A DNA stretch of 64,000 bases from Sipunculus nudus (taxonomy: Eukaryota > Annelida > Sipuncula > Golfingiida > Sipunculidae). The notes under the pieces were generated by a model, which searched no databases, had not been told where the DNA came from, and saw nothing but the letters and a program-made list of their open reading frames with translations. The first letter of the stretch is position 1, and each line of letters begins with the position of its first letter. The translations under genes and the position numbers were made by a program. Below are positions 9,700 to 22,900 of this stretch, one piece after another. The DNA is taken from assembly GCA_026874595.1 (NCBI GenBank), contig CM049306.1:110849108-110913107 (forward strand), written 5' to 3'.

Positions 9700-12146
9700 T
9701 CGCTCAGCTGACTATAAGTCATCTAAGCTATAGTCGTGATCCTTTGTCCGTCGGCTGTCCGTCTGTCCGTCCGTTAAACTGGCACGTTTTCAAACCGTTA
9801 GACCCACGAATCCGAAATTCGGCGTACAGTTAGATGTGCCTAAAATCTCCTACCATACCGAAAATTGGGTCATTAGTACTTTGTTCCTTTGGGATATTAA
9901 GGAAAAACCTTCATTTTCAATAAAAAAACCATTGTTACACTATAAGACTGCCTAATCTCAAAACCACTGATATGATTTTTATCATAGTGAAAATGCATAT
10001 TCTTCCATACATTTTCTATATACATACCAAAAATGAGGTCAGTATTGCGTAATATGTTAAAGTTATGGGCGGGAACATAATGCACCTCATAAAAAATCAG
10101 GAAATATATTAACTCACTGAACATAAGAATGGCTGAAGCTAGAGACTTCATTTCAGGGATATAACTCCATTTAATCAAGATTCAAATGTATAACGAAAAA
10201 TTAGATCTGAAATTTTCAAATTTTATAAGTTATTTGCATAAATATGAAATCAGTACCTAAAATTTTGCCCAATTTGGGCATGGCACGTTTTTTTCCTGTA
10301 AGTACTGTTGTTTTAATTTTCATATCATGCACACGTAAGGATTTCAGCTTCAAAATTCTGAAATTTGAAAGGAATTGACCAAAAACTGTAGCTTTTATTA
10401 CATTTTTTATGAGACCATGTCACACCTAGGCTGTACTGAAGCCCCTCTATATGTTCCCATATTGACCTTTCATGCTTGAAGTGAGGCATATACTGCAGCC
10501 AGCCAGCCCTTGGGTGGCCTCAGCTGGATATAGCTGTTCAACCCCCCCCCCCTCCCCCCTCTTGTAATTGTTTGGCCAAAAACATAACAATAAATAATAA
10601 TTTTAAAAAATTATTGGTTTACAATAACAACTTGAAGAAAAAAAAAAGGAAATGTAATTTTATGGTTAATGAGTAACAGGGACCTTGCAATTACTGCCAT
10701 GTTATGGATCTTTCATGGATTGCTGAAAATATATTGCAAATGACACCATGCAGTCACCATTGGGTTTTTTTTAATTCCAATCATAAAAATGAAAAATAAT
10801 TAATGAAATAGAATTGTTGTTTACTATAAGGGATTATGTGAAGCAAGTTAATGATAGACAAGGATGCATTTGATCATATTAAATATTCTAAATTTCCAGG
10901 TCTTTTCCAGGTGTTTAATTTGTAGGGTTTTTTTATTACAAAATTAAAAAAAAAATGAAATATGTCATTAAAGATGTCAATATGTTTGAATAGTAACATT
11001 CAGACCCCAGGCTGTATCAGCTGTTACATCATACTGGGTAAATAATCAAAATTTATATTTCTGATAACTTTATTTCAGATAATAAAATTAAACATTCCCA
11101 ACTCCAGTTTGCTCCATGTATAATATATTGGTTTGTTTTGATCCTTGGGTTACTTTTAACACATGTATTAGTTTCGTAGTAGAGATTATTTTCTCTTTTT
11201 TCTGATACAAGTTAAAAAAAAATAAAATTAAAAAAAATGTGATAAAAAAATCAGGTCTTAAAGACAAGTTCTCATTATGATGCCACAATGTTAATAATTG
11301 TCATAAGTGTCTTGACAGTGACGTGAAAGTATTCAAAAGTGAATATAATATTTTTGTTATAAATTAAAGCCATAAAACTAAATAGTTTCAATCATTATTT
11401 AAATTTGTGATATTTGTATATATTGGATTCTCAACAGTTTTGTTCGACGGAAACTGAATAAATATGAGACCTGGAGTGAAAACTTAATAATTGTATTCAA
11501 ATATGATTAAAAAAATTCAATAGTTCAATAATGAAAATTAATACAAATACTAATACAGGTAAAAAGAAAGAATTTGAGTGCAAATACTTTAAAAGTTTAT
11601 TCATTAATGCATTCATGAATATATTTTATAATTTATTTTAATCATTTATTCCAATTCTATTATTAAATGTAATATTTTCAGATGTCACTGTCAATATTTT
11701 TCAATTAAAATTATATTTTGCCCAATAATTCCAATTAATTTTTAATGAATAGTTTAACTCTCATATCATTTGTGCTAGTGGTACTTTTTGCTATGGGCAA
11801 CGTGAAACTATTGAAAAACGGTTAACTCATTTGTAAAAAGCATGCATGATAATTAACATGACTTACAGTGGACATTTATTTCCTGTTACTAGTGTTAGTG
11901 CTGTGGATTTGATTTTGCACAGCATGTACACATAAGCATTTCATCCTTTAAAATATGAAATTTGAAACCAATTGATCAAAAACTGTAGATGTCATTCAAA
12001 TTTTCACGCACCATGCATTGATTGTTATCATCAAGTCAGTGAAATGTGTGCTTTGGCAGTATTACATAACCAGTTCAACTTTTGACCTAGCCACTGCCTC
12101 TGTGATTGTCTGGGTCAGGCTGGGTAAGGCAGTAATTCCCAGAGAG

Positions 12147-12193
<47 letters not shown>

Positions 12194-12407
12194 ATCTCGC
12201 TCTCTCTCTCCATGACAGTCTAGCTCACTCTCTCTTGCTCTCTCTCTTTCTCGATCTCTCTCTCTCTCACTCTCTCTCTCTCTCCCATTCCCTCTCACCC
12301 CTAACCCTTCCATTCTCCCTGCACCCCATTCTGTTGACAGGTACTATAAACCAGATTAATTAGCTATGAATGTTAAAGCAATTAAGAAATGTGAATCAAC
12401 GGAAATA

Positions 12408-12456
<49 letters not shown>

Positions 12457-13857
12457 TGTAAATGTGTAGTTACATTTTCAAACCTGGAAAAAATGATGAA
12501 TTGAAAAAAAGGAAAAAAGGCAAATATTGTTAATTTTTCCTGGCTCAGTAGAATGGGAATAAAAATGATTTGCTTTGTTTCTTCACCTTTCTGTCTGCTT
12601 AAATATTTAATAATTATGAAGAAACCCTATTCTCTGTAAGCACTTGAATTCAATTTAACATCCTGTATGAATATGCAAGGGTGCTGTAACTCCCACCATC
12701 CCCTTCCCCCATCCCATGGAGTCCTTGCTCTTTGGCACTGTGAACAATAGTTGTATGGCTTTTCCATAAAATTTAATAATGAAAGATAATATATACAGCA
12801 AGACTGAGGCTTTTTAACTCCCATCATAACCACCTCCTCCTGTCTATCCTTCTACCTGTTAAGTGGGGACTTTATGGCTACTGTATACATATGATAAAAT
12901 AGAAAATAGGTTTATTAAAATAATTGTATCTCATTAAACAAATCTGTAAACTGTTGAACTGTCAACAGCTTATCAAAAAGGTAACCAAAGGAAACACATG
13001 GTCAGATCTCAAAATATTATTTGCTACAATATCATATCAACCAACCATGGCCAAGATTACCTTTTCCGATAAGACTTTATCTGCTTATCATAATATTTTA
13101 GATTTTAACCTTCCAGGTGTTAAAGTACTGTTGAATGCTCCATCCCCTCTCTCTGTCTCTCTCTCTGTCTCTCTCTCTCTCTCTCTCCTTTTCTCTCTAC
13201 ATCCACCTCATAGCTGCCCTCACTGTTCCCTTCTCTGAGCCCCATCCCAATGTCAGCCTCAGTAAACAAGAACAAGATGAATCAGATATATTCATACTTT
13301 AATATTTTGTATAACTATTTGTCCATAGGTAGCTATGTACATGCTAGAAATTATGTCAATATTGTGTAATAGGTAGACATAGTGGGCATCAAAATAATTT
13401 ACCTTGTCAACACTGAAGAGATATTGTGTCATGCAGTAACAAATTTATAAATCCCCTCATCAGCATAGTAAATCATAACATCATATCTGTCAAAATGAAA
13501 TCTTGCAGACTTCCATACACTATAGATCCTTCAACAAATAGCCTATTCATCATTCTACTACTGCTTATTACTGCTGTCATTGCATTCATATTTGCTCAGA
13601 TATATCACAATTTTCAACCCTTCCTAAATAAATGAAAAAAAACCCACTATATTTTACTCTATTAATCCATCAGTCAGGTTATTTCATTTGTTATTTACTC
13701 ACATATTACATTACATTCCTTTATAATAGCCCAATATGTCCATAATCTTCATAAGCTTTATCGACTCGATATAGTATCATAGTATGGATATAGTATGGAG
13801 AATCATTTATGGTCTAATCACAATCAGCTGAGCGCCGTGACCCATGGGTCCCTTGTT
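9700..13857 (+). mobile_element. Repeat family A, copy 1 (4.16 kb, non-coding)
   Basis: The left end CGCTCAGCTGA (9701-9711) and right-end TCAGCTGAGCG (13824-13834) form an 11-bp inverted pair. They are followed by the perfect palindrome GACCCATGGGTC (13839-13850) and CCTTGTT. A GTCCGTCC run lies at 9749-9775. Internal landmarks shared in the same order with the copy at 19919 include GGCACGTTTTTTTCCTGTA (about 10282), GCAGCCAGCCAG, GAGAGCCTCTCT (about 12142) and the AAACTGTTGAACTGTCAAC stretch (about 12948). It carries CT microsatellites (12151-12290, 13147-13190) and a TA run (12411-12455). No open frame looks like a transposase, so it is non-autonomous. The end structure recalls Helentron-derived HINEs (subterminal inverted repeats, 3' palindrome, insertion next to T). 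That assignment is inference. Confidence 0.8.
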
Positions 13858-14927
13858 TACATTAGCCAGCCCAGTGTAACAGTGGTGAGTAGTGGGTGAT
13901 CTTATGTAATGACCCCTCACTCCAGGCAGCTTAGCTTTGCTGGGCTTCAATTAGGTCCAGCTTGGCTTCCCCTCTGCACCCCTCCCGCTCCCCCAGGTAC
14001 TCATATTGTGTTAAAGTACACATTTAATGGTGCCTAAAAAGTGTGCTTTGACCCATGGGTCCCTTGTTTTAATTTTATAATTTGTTTGCTTTATAGTGAT
14101 GAACAGTTTAACAAAGCCCATATGATGATATGCACAAACTCATTGTGCATTTCTGCACAGTTGTAATTACCTAGCAAATTATCCATTTTAAATTCTTACT
14201 TATCACCGGGAAATCAACTTACTAAACAACATACATGTTTGCTTTCAACTGAAGTTGCACAAGCAAGTAAAGTTCAGCTTAATGTAAAAGTATTTGACAA
14301 GTGTACACCCTTGAATACTTTATATATCCTGTATTTAATATTCTCCTTGAAAAGAGTTTATAAAATTCCGCCTACAGAAAATTATTTATAATTTATTTGG
14401 AAAATGTTGTTTATTTATTGGTTTTGCATTTATACTGTTGAAAATATAAACAGTGAGCTATTAACTCAGACTTCAAGATGGTGTAACATCAGACTTCAAA
14501 AGGGTGTAACATTCTTGTGAAGTGCCTTTAAAGCACTGAGTATAAAAATGAAAATGATTGAATTGAAAATGTTTGCCAAAAAGCAGAGAAAAATAGAGAA
14601 AAACTCATTTTTTTATAAAAGCAGATTTAAAGCAGTGATATTTGTTTAAAGCAAGTGAATTAAATTGCGATTTAAATAGGCCATTTAAATCACCGTGATT
14701 TAAATCAAACAACCCTGCCATCAAAATACTGCACTGTGCACTCTAGTATTATCTAGCCCCAGAGGGCGCCACATACAGCTTTTACAGTATGTTCTGGCAT
14801 TTCATCCACATCTAAGCTGTTGCTTAGAAATACCAAGCAAATTCTTGGAATTTAAGTCCTTCGCTTCTGCACCTTGTTGTGTTTCATGCTTACCTAACCT
14901 GCTCAATATGTATGAGTTTTTATGTTT
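13858..14927. other. Intergenic DNA with an extra family-A/B right-end fragment
   Basis: No gene seen. A second right-end fragment, GACCCATGGGTCCCTTGTTT, lies at 14050-14069, about 200 bp beyond the end of family A copy 1. It suggests a truncated neighbour or a tandem right-end duplication. Confidence 0.5.
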
Positions 14928-14930
14928 GCC

Positions 14931-15009
14931 TGAAGATGTCTCCACATGTCATAGTGGCTGTGTCTAGTGTTAATGGTGTCCTGAAAATGTCTCCACATGT
15001 CATAACCTT
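14931..15009 (+). repeat. Short direct repeat, 51-bp period
   Basis: TGAAGATGTCTCCACATGTC (14931) recurs as TGAAAATGTCTCCACATGTC (14982). Two units only; no gene. Confidence 0.7.
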
Positions 15010-15054
15010 GGTTTTGAAATTGGAACAAAATTTACAAATTTTTTTTTTTAGATT

Positions 15055-15225
15055 GGCAGAGAATAAATTTCTGACAGACCATCCAAAACCAATTCCAACC
15101 AATGTATGCATGAGGGTAACCACTGACCCAAATCTGAATGAAATAGGATAATCTTTAAGAAAGTTATCACACATAAAAGAAAACCTGATGGACAGACAGG
15201 CAGAGGGACAGACAGACAAACCCAA
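15055..15225. repeat. Dispersed repeat family D, copy 1
   Basis: Contains CCAACCAATGTATGCATGAG, AACCACTGACCCAAATCTGA and ATGAAATAGGATAATCTTTA, followed by a degenerate GACAGACA run. The same series occurs at 24960-25190. No protein. Family not identified. Confidence 0.65.
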
Positions 15226-16537
15226 ATCAATTTCCCCTGTTCTGGCAAGGGGGGTCTGATAAATATGATCAAATGAACAGCAAACAGTTCCATAAGTGAA
15301 CATAAACCCAAAATGACAATAATAACTGAAGAACATACATGCAGGCATATAGATTATTGCCTTAATCAACATCAGCCTAAATATCCACAGACATAAAATC
15401 AAATGCTGACCACACTGTAGAACTTTGAACCCTTTCATAAAGTCAGCGCTTCACTATAACAGCTGGGTCTTTTGCCTGCTTGCCAAAAGTGTGCCTGGCA
15501 TACAGGCAGCGCCCTCTACCGGTAACTCCTGTTACCGTACACTTTTTAGAAATGTTGTAGGTCACATGGTCTTATTTATGCACACGACCTGGGGTCACAA
15601 AGCCCTGAACCTGAAATAGAGTAGTGAATTGTCTGGCTTTCTCTGGTTGGCTCTAGCCATCATGTGATGGAGCATTAAAAACACCCCATTGTTTGATTTT
15701 TAAGCATGTTTAGCATAATCTCCAATAAAATGACAGAATTGGTCAATTTTTTAAAAATCTGTGGCCAATCAAAGACATGTTGTCCAAATGCTTGTTTGGG
15801 ACTGCTTGGAGGGGTATTTTGGGCTTCACTGCATTCGGGCCAGGATGGTTAAAAAAGGAGATACACAAGCCCGCATTTTCTTGGTCTAGTTTGACAGAAG
15901 AAACAACAAACTCTCAGGTAAAAAAAAGTTTAATATCAAAATTTATTTTTAAAGTTGCCCAAAAGAGGCCCAGACTTCAGGTGTTTTATAGATGTTATAT
16001 AGGAAAAATAAATACAGCCACGTGTCCTGTAATAGAAAAGTGTTACTGTTCTATGATCTACCTTTTAGGAACTTTAATTTTAAATAATCTGTAAATAAAA
16101 TAAAACCAGGACTTATCAGATGATAATGAAATATGAACTCAAATGAACAATTTATAGAATATTATTTTGCAATGATTGTGATGAAAGTTGCAGATAAGAT
16201 AATAATTGATAATTAAAGTAGGTGGTCAGAATGCCAGCTGCCTCCACGCGGCTCTGACTGGGCAACAGGTGCCTTCTGATACACTCCCCAGTGTATTGTA
16301 TAAAGTAACAGTTATATAAACATGTCCACATGTAAAGTTTTGCATATGTTAACATGTGTGTATGCATATAGTTATGTTTATTAACATATGTACAACCAAA
16401 GTAATGGTTTCATTAATGTGTGTACAGAAGGTACCTGGCTAAAGTTGGCATGTTATACAGGTAGACGGATGATACTGAGAAATATTTAAAACAGTAATAG
16501 TAGCGAGAACGAGTGTACAACACTGGTTGATAATTGC
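15226..16537. other. Intergenic DNA without a supported gene
   Basis: Short open frames only. The longest (15777-16094, plus) has no recognisable domain and no second exon I can attach. A possible donor (CAG|GTAAAA) follows the codons for TTNSQ near 15918. Confidence 0.45.
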
Positions 16538-16733
16538 ACATATATTTCTGTAATGGCTCAGATCTTCTTATTAAATTAATATTAATTAAAATAAGGAAAA
16601 TGTAGCACACATGGACAAAGAGAAAATCATGTTTGTACATATATTTCTGTAATGGCTCAGATCTTCTTATTAAATTAATATTAATTTAAATAAGGAAAAT
16701 GTAGCACACATGGACAAAGAGAAAATCATGTTT
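16538..16733 (+). repeat. 99-bp tandem duplication
   Basis: ACATATATTTCTGTAATGGC starts at 16538 and again at 16637. The two 99-bp units, ending in AGAGAAAATCATGTTTGT, are nearly identical, so the duplication is recent. No coding content. Confidence 0.9.
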
Positions 16734-17446
16734 GTTTGTATTGATGCAAATCACAAGATAACACCAGTATAATGTATACCTGTGGACTTAATTTAAAATC
16801 CCGTTATCCAAAACCATAATGTTGGCCATTTTAACATAAGTGTTACCGAGGTGAAATAGATAAATGAAAGAAAATGCTGATGCATTGTGTCATATTTAGA
16901 ATTTCTTTGTTTCTTTTATTAATCTTACTTAAGCCTTGTCATAGTTACGTGCATGTCACCATTGTTTTGTGCATGTCACTATGTGCCAGAATGTCACAGT
17001 AATAGAGCCTGCAATATAATGGTGGCTTCAATATTATAAACAACGTCTGACACAGAATAAATGTCATTGAACCTGTGGTTTTATAATGTTAGAGAAAAAT
17101 GGTAGATTGTATTTAACCAATGCCTGTGAACGTATTCAGCAGAGGTAGAAACCCATCATTATTTTTTATATGATTGCTTGGTGATTTTTAATTGTATTTT
17201 AAAAGAATTTAAAGAAGTCCATTTTTAAATACAATTGTTTTTTGTTAGTACATATTGACCTAACATTTATGAACCATGTAATATACTTCATTGATCTTGA
17301 TCTTTTGCCTGAATTCCAATCATCAAGTGCTGTTTCACTCAACTACAGTACAATACCAGTCGGTGATATCAAACAAAAACAAAAAATATCAGTTGCATAT
17401 ATATTTAGAAATGGAACATACCTTGAATACTCAGTGTCTACCACTA
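16734..17446. other. AT-rich DNA without a recognisable gene
   Basis: I see nothing I can name here before the minisatellite. Confidence 0.5.
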
Positions 17447-18132
17447 CAGTTGAGTGGGTGTGTTCGTGTGTTCCACTACAAGTGAGTGGGTGTCATTGTG
17501 TACCATACAGGTGAGTGGGTGTGTTAGTGTGTACCACTACAGGTGAGTGTGTGGGTTAGTGTGTACCACTACAGGTGAGTGTGAGTGTGTACCACTACAG
17601 GTGAATGTTTTTGTCAGTGTCTACCACTACAGTTGAATGTGTGTGTCAGTGTGTACCACTACAGGTGAGTGTGTGGGTTAGTGTGTACCACTACAGTTGA
17701 ATGTGTGTGTCAGTGTGTACCACTACAGGTGAATGTTTTTGTCAGTGTCTACCACTACAGTTGAATGTGTGTGTCAGTGTGTATCACTACAGGTGAGTGT
17801 GTGGGTTAGTGTGTACCACTACAGGTAAGTGTGTTAGTGTGTACCACTACAGGTGAATGTGTGTGTCAGTGTGTACCCCTACAGGTGTATGTTTTTGTCA
17901 GTGTGTACCACTACAGTAGAATGGGTGTGTCAGTGTGTACCACTACAGGTGAATTTGCGTGTCAGTGTGTAGCACTACAGGTGAGTGGGTGTGTAAGTGT
18001 GTTCCACTACAAGTGAGTGTGTGTTAGTGTGTACCACTACAGGTGCGTGTCAGTGTGTACAACTACAGTTGAATGTGTTTGTCAGCGTGTACCACTACAG
18101 GTGAATGTGTGTGTCATTGTGTACCACTACAT
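17447..18132 (+). repeat. GTGTGTACCACTACAG minisatellite
   Basis: The block GTGTGTACCACTACAGGTGA recurs about 17-18 times with a variable linker (GTGTGTGTCA, GTGTGGGTTA, ATGTTTTTGTCA). Unit length is therefore irregular, mostly around 35-45 bp. Each unit contains CAG|GTGAGT, a perfect splice-donor look-alike. No gene assigned. Confidence 0.9.
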
Positions 18133-18383
18133 GTAACCACCAAGATGTGAGTCAAAGTACAATGTAATCTTCTTAAATCATAACCCAAAAAAAATGACTA
18201 AAACCGATTATAGGTTCTCTTAAATCCAGGTATATCATGGACCAACACAAGTTAATACAAGTATTTATGGTGAGGCCAAGAAACAGTCAACCCATCATAG
18301 GTCACAACAGATGTTTTGTGACAGAAGTCAGCTGCATTACATGGGAGTTGGCATCATAATGTAAATTCTGCTGTATGGTGTTA

Positions 18384-18775
18384 AGCTCAGCTGACTGAAA
18401 GTCACCTCAGCTATGGCAATCACCCTATGTCCTTCCGCCTGCCTGTGAACCAGGCACAAATCGTAACTGTTGGTCCTGGAATCTTGCAACTTAAGACAAA
18501 TCATTACCATTAGACCTAGAATCCTCAAACTTGACATACCTATAGTTCCTCAAAAGTTCTCCTTAGAGACCTGAAATTAGGTCTCTGTGAAGCATATTCT
18601 TTGCATTACAGTCCATGTCTGGGCACCCCAGAAAGAATGCAAAATACACAAAATTTGCCATATTTCTCAGAAACGGCTGGATGGGTTGTCATCAAATTTG
18701 GTGTGCTTATGGGTTGTGATGAACCTGGGCTAATTTGCCTGAACTAAGCCGCCTATAGTATAACTAGAATACGGG
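18384..18775 (+). mobile_element. Repeat family B, copy 2, left part
   Basis: Left end AGCTCAGCTGA (18384-18394) and then the same internal modules as the copy at 8743, including GAAAGAATGCAAAATACACA and GGATGGGTTGTC. It stops near 18775, where family C begins. The missing right end resumes after 19679. Confidence 0.75.
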
Positions 18776-19678
18776 TAGTCGACAAGCGACTACGTGTATC
18801 CCCCAAAATCAGAGGAGGACGGATAAAGTGAGGCATGGATTGAGTGGCAAGGGGATATAGAGTGACATGTGTTACATATTAGAATGGATCTCTGCCACAT
18901 AAACATGATTGTAGGTGGCGCCACTTGTTATTTGAATGAGAAAATATCCAATATGTATACACATGCAAAATTTCATGTGGAAAAGTCAAACCACTGCAGA
19001 GATATGAGTGATTTTATCCCACAGCAGACAAACAGATGGAAGCTGTGCAAAAATGGCTGCAGGTGGCGCCACCATTTTTGTGTATGTTATAAAGCTATCC
19101 AAGGGCTACATTTGTGTAAAATATTTTTCCTGAATGGTCAAACGGTTCCCCAGATATGAGCTTGGATGTCTGCAGCGTTAACGTGAATGTAGGTGGCGCC
19201 ACCTGTCATAAAATCAAGAAAGCTATCTAGGATATATACCCATGCCGAATTTCAGGTGAATTAGTCAAACCACTGCAGAGATATGAGTGATTTTAACCCA
19301 AGGCAGATGAACAGATGGACACTGTGCAAACATGGTTGCAGGTGGCGCCACCTTTTGTTGTGTATGTTATAGAGCTATCCCAGGGCTATATTTGTGTAAA
19401 ATTTTTTCTCCTGATCAGTCAAACGGTTCCCGAGATATATGGGTTTATGTGTGGAAACAGACGCACAAATGGATGCTGGGCAGAGAAGAAAGGTCAGAGC
19501 TGAAGGTCACTTGGTTAGGCACCAGTTCACATGTGACCCGACAATTTTTGTTAATATCGGAAATCCGTCCAGTAGTCTCATAGGAGTTCTCTGGAAACGA
19601 ACGCGGCAGCGGCAGCGGCGGAACCCGGTCAAAAACATAGTATCCGCAAAACTTTGTTTTGGCGGATACAATAATTAA
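18776..19678 (+). mobile_element. Repeat family C, copy 1, inserted in family B
   Basis: Starts ACTAGAATACGGGTAGTCG with a small hairpin (GTAGTCG/CGACTAC, 18776-18794) and ends in a hairpin GTATCCGC...GCGGATAC (19640-19669) plus CAATAATTAATT. Inside, the palindrome-like AGGTGGCGCCAC recurs near 18914, 19056, 19190 and 19338. The flanking modules alternate, with 'ACCACTGCAGAGATATGAGT' at 18992 and 19270. No protein is encoded. A reversed second copy lies at 26823-27988. Confidence 0.75.
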
Positions 19679-19752
19679 TTGTCTGTTTAAGTATATATGG
19701 TCATCCTGTCAGTGGGCTGAGCGTCATGACCCCTGGCCATGGGCCACTTGTT
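19679..19752 (+). mobile_element. Repeat family B, copy 2, right end
   Basis: Resumes family B after the family-C insertion and ends GGGCTGAGCGTCATGACC, a degenerate palindrome (CCCTGGCCATGGGCC) and ACTTGTTG, as at 9640-9669. The insertion point matches an AT-rich spot (TAT/AATT) in the uninterrupted copy. Confidence 0.65.
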
Positions 19753-19918
19753 GTTAGTGTTGGTAGCTTTTGCCAATGTACCTGTTTTGCGGTGTGTGTT
19801 TTTTTTAATGTATTATTTCAGGCTGGAGTGTGTCGCTGTGTACAGGTAGGAAATGATGTTGGTGCAACTATGTATGTATAGATATGGTTAGTTAGAGGCT
19901 GACCCAATTTCTATGTTT

Positions 19919-22900
19919 TTAGCTAAGCTGACTATAAGTCATCTGAGCTATAGTCGTGGTCCATTGTCCGTCGTCTGTACGTCTGTCCATCCGTCGTGCA
20001 GTCCGTCTGGATGTCCGTCTGGATGTCCGTCCGTAAGACTGGCACGTTTCGACACAGTTTGACCTACGAATCTGAAATTCGGCATACAGTTAGATGTCCC
20101 CAAAATCTCCTACCATGCCAAAAATTGGGTCAATATGACTTCGTTCCTTCGAGATATTAAGGAAAAACCTCAATTTTTTATTAGAAATCTATTTTCCCAC
20201 TTCAGGACTGCCTAATATCAAAACCACTCATCTGGTTTTCTTCATTTTTACCATAAATATTCCTCTATATGGTTTCTATGTACATGCCAGAAATTAAGTC
20301 AGTATAATTTAAATTAAAAAAGTTATGGGCCCAAATATAATGGACTTTGTAAAAATATGAGGAAAGATATTTTGTCACTTAAGACCAAAAGTGTTAAAGG
20401 TAGGAATTTTTTTTCAGTAATACTACTTTAAATAATCAAAATTGAATTGTATACCAAAAATTAGATCAAAATCTGTTATTTTTTTTTAAATATTGGCAAA
20501 AATATAAAATTGGTACCTTAAATTGTGTCCAAGTTTGACCATGGCACGTTTTTTTCCTGTAACTGCTGTGGATTTAATTTTCAAAGCATGTTTTTGTTAC
20601 CATTTCAACTGTTCAAACAAAATATTTGAAACCAGTTGATCAAAAACTGTAGATTTTATTCAAGTTTTAAAGCACCATGTCATATTTTGTTTACACCAAG
20701 CTAGTGTTATGCAGTTTACTAGAGCTCAGCTCCCCAGCTTCAGCTCTAAGTTTCTTAAATTTTGCATACACTTAGATGTACCCCAAATCCTCTACCATAC
20801 TAAAAGTTTGGTCACTAGGACTGCATTCCTTCGAGATATTAAAAAAAAACTTCATTTTTCCATTAAAACTCCATTGTTACACTTTAAGATTGCCTAATAT
20901 CAAAACCACTGATCTGACTTTGATAATATATAATATACATATTTTTCTAAACATTCGCTATGCATATGCCAGAAATGATGTCAGTATCATGTAACTGTTT
21001 TAAGTTCTAGGCCCAACCATAATGCACTTTGTAAAAAATCAAGAAATATATTTACTCTCTCAACATGAAAATTGCTGAAGGTAGACATTTTTTGCCAGGC
21101 ATATAACATTATTTAATCAAGATTCAATTGTATTCCCAAAATTAGTTCTGAAGTTTTCAAATTTTATCAGTTATTAGCATAAATATAAAATCAGTACCTT
21201 AAATTTTGCCCAACTTAGGCCATGGCATGTTTTTTCCCTGTAAGCACTGTTGATTTAATTTTCATATCTTGCACTGGTAAGGATTTTAGCTTCTAAATTC
21301 TGAAGTTATAAAAGGAATTGGTCAAAAACTAGCTTTTATGAAAGTTTTTATGAGACCATATCACACCTTGGTTGTACTGAAGCCCCTCTTTTATGTCCCC
21401 ACATTGACCTTTCAGGCCAATTATGCATGCTTGGAGCGAGGCACTCAGCAGCCAGCCAGCTCTTGGGTGGCTTCAACTGGATCTAACTGTCCAACCCCCT
21501 CCACTAGTATTTGTTTAGGCCATAAACATAACAATAAACTTTTTTTTTAATATTTGGTTTATGATAAGAACTTAAAAAAATAAATGGAAAAGGAATTTAT
21601 AGTTAATGAGTTACAGGGGATTACCTTGCAATGACTGATCATTTATGGATCTTCCATGGATGGCCAAAATTGTATTTCAAATAACACCATGCAGTCACCA
21701 TTGGGTATTTTTCATTTCAACCATAGAAATGAAAAATAAATAATTAAAATAAATTGTTGTTTACTATTAGGGATTATATGAAGCAAGATAATGATAGACA
21801 AGGATGCAGTTGATTATCTTAAATTAATCTAAATTTCCAGGTTTTTCCAGGTCTTTAACTTGTTGGTTTATATTTATTACAAAATTAAAATAATAAATAA
21901 ATATGTCAAAAATTTAAAATATTACTCAGACAAGTGTTCATTAAAGATTTTAATTTGTTTGACTTATAACTCATGGTTGTATCCGTTGTTACATGAGACT
22001 GGCTAAATAATCAAAATTTATATTGCTGGTCCTTTATTTCAGTTCATAAAATTAAACATTCCCAACTCAAGTTTGCTCCTGGTATGATATATTGGATGTT
22101 TTGATCCTTGGATTAATTTTAACACATGTATTAGTTTTATAGCTGAGAATACTTTTCTTTTTTTCCTGATAATATTAAAAAAATATAAATATTCAAATTT
22201 TTCCTGTTAGTGCTGTGGATATAATTTTCACAGCATGTACACATTAACATTTCATCTGTTAAAATCTGAAATTTGAAACCAATAGATCAAAAACTGTAGA
22301 TTTTATTCAAGTTTCCAGGTACCATGTCTTCATTGTTTGCATCAGATCAGTTAAATGCAGTGTACTGGGCAGTTACATAACACCTTCAGGTCTGACCTAC
22401 TGCCACTGAGAGTGTCTGGGTCAGGCTGGGTCAGGCAGTAATTACCAGAGAGCCTCTCTTTCTCTCTCTCTCTGGCAGTCTAGGTCTCTCTTTCTCTCTC
22501 TTTCTCTCTCCCTAATTGCCTCCCTTGCTCCCTCTATCCCTTTCTGTTGACAGGTACTATAAACTAGATACATTAGCTATGAATGTTGATGCAATTTAGA
22601 AATGTGAATCAACTGAAATATTCACAATCACATGTATGTTATACTGTAAATTTATAGTAACAATCGGAAACTTGGATTAAAATTACGTAATGAAAAAAAG
22701 GAATAAATGCAAATATTGTTAATTTTTTCTTGGCTCAGTAGAATGGGGAAAAAAATTATTTGCTTTGTTTCTCCATCTTTCTTTCTGTTTTAAATATTTA
22801 ATGTTCATGAATAAACTTTTTTTATAAGCACTGTTGAATTAAATTTCATATCCTGTATGTATATGCAAGGGTGTTGTAACTCTCACCAACCCCTTCTTCA

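Noticed and set aside
12062-12313. RERERE minus-strand frame in family A
   Set aside because: Translation of a CT microsatellite.
14920-15438. 172-residue minus-strand frame
   Set aside because: Runs through dispersed repeat family D and a GACA run; no homology.
15777-16094. 105-residue frame ending near a possible splice donor
   Set aside because: No domain, no partner exon, and stop codons all round; insufficient to call an exon.
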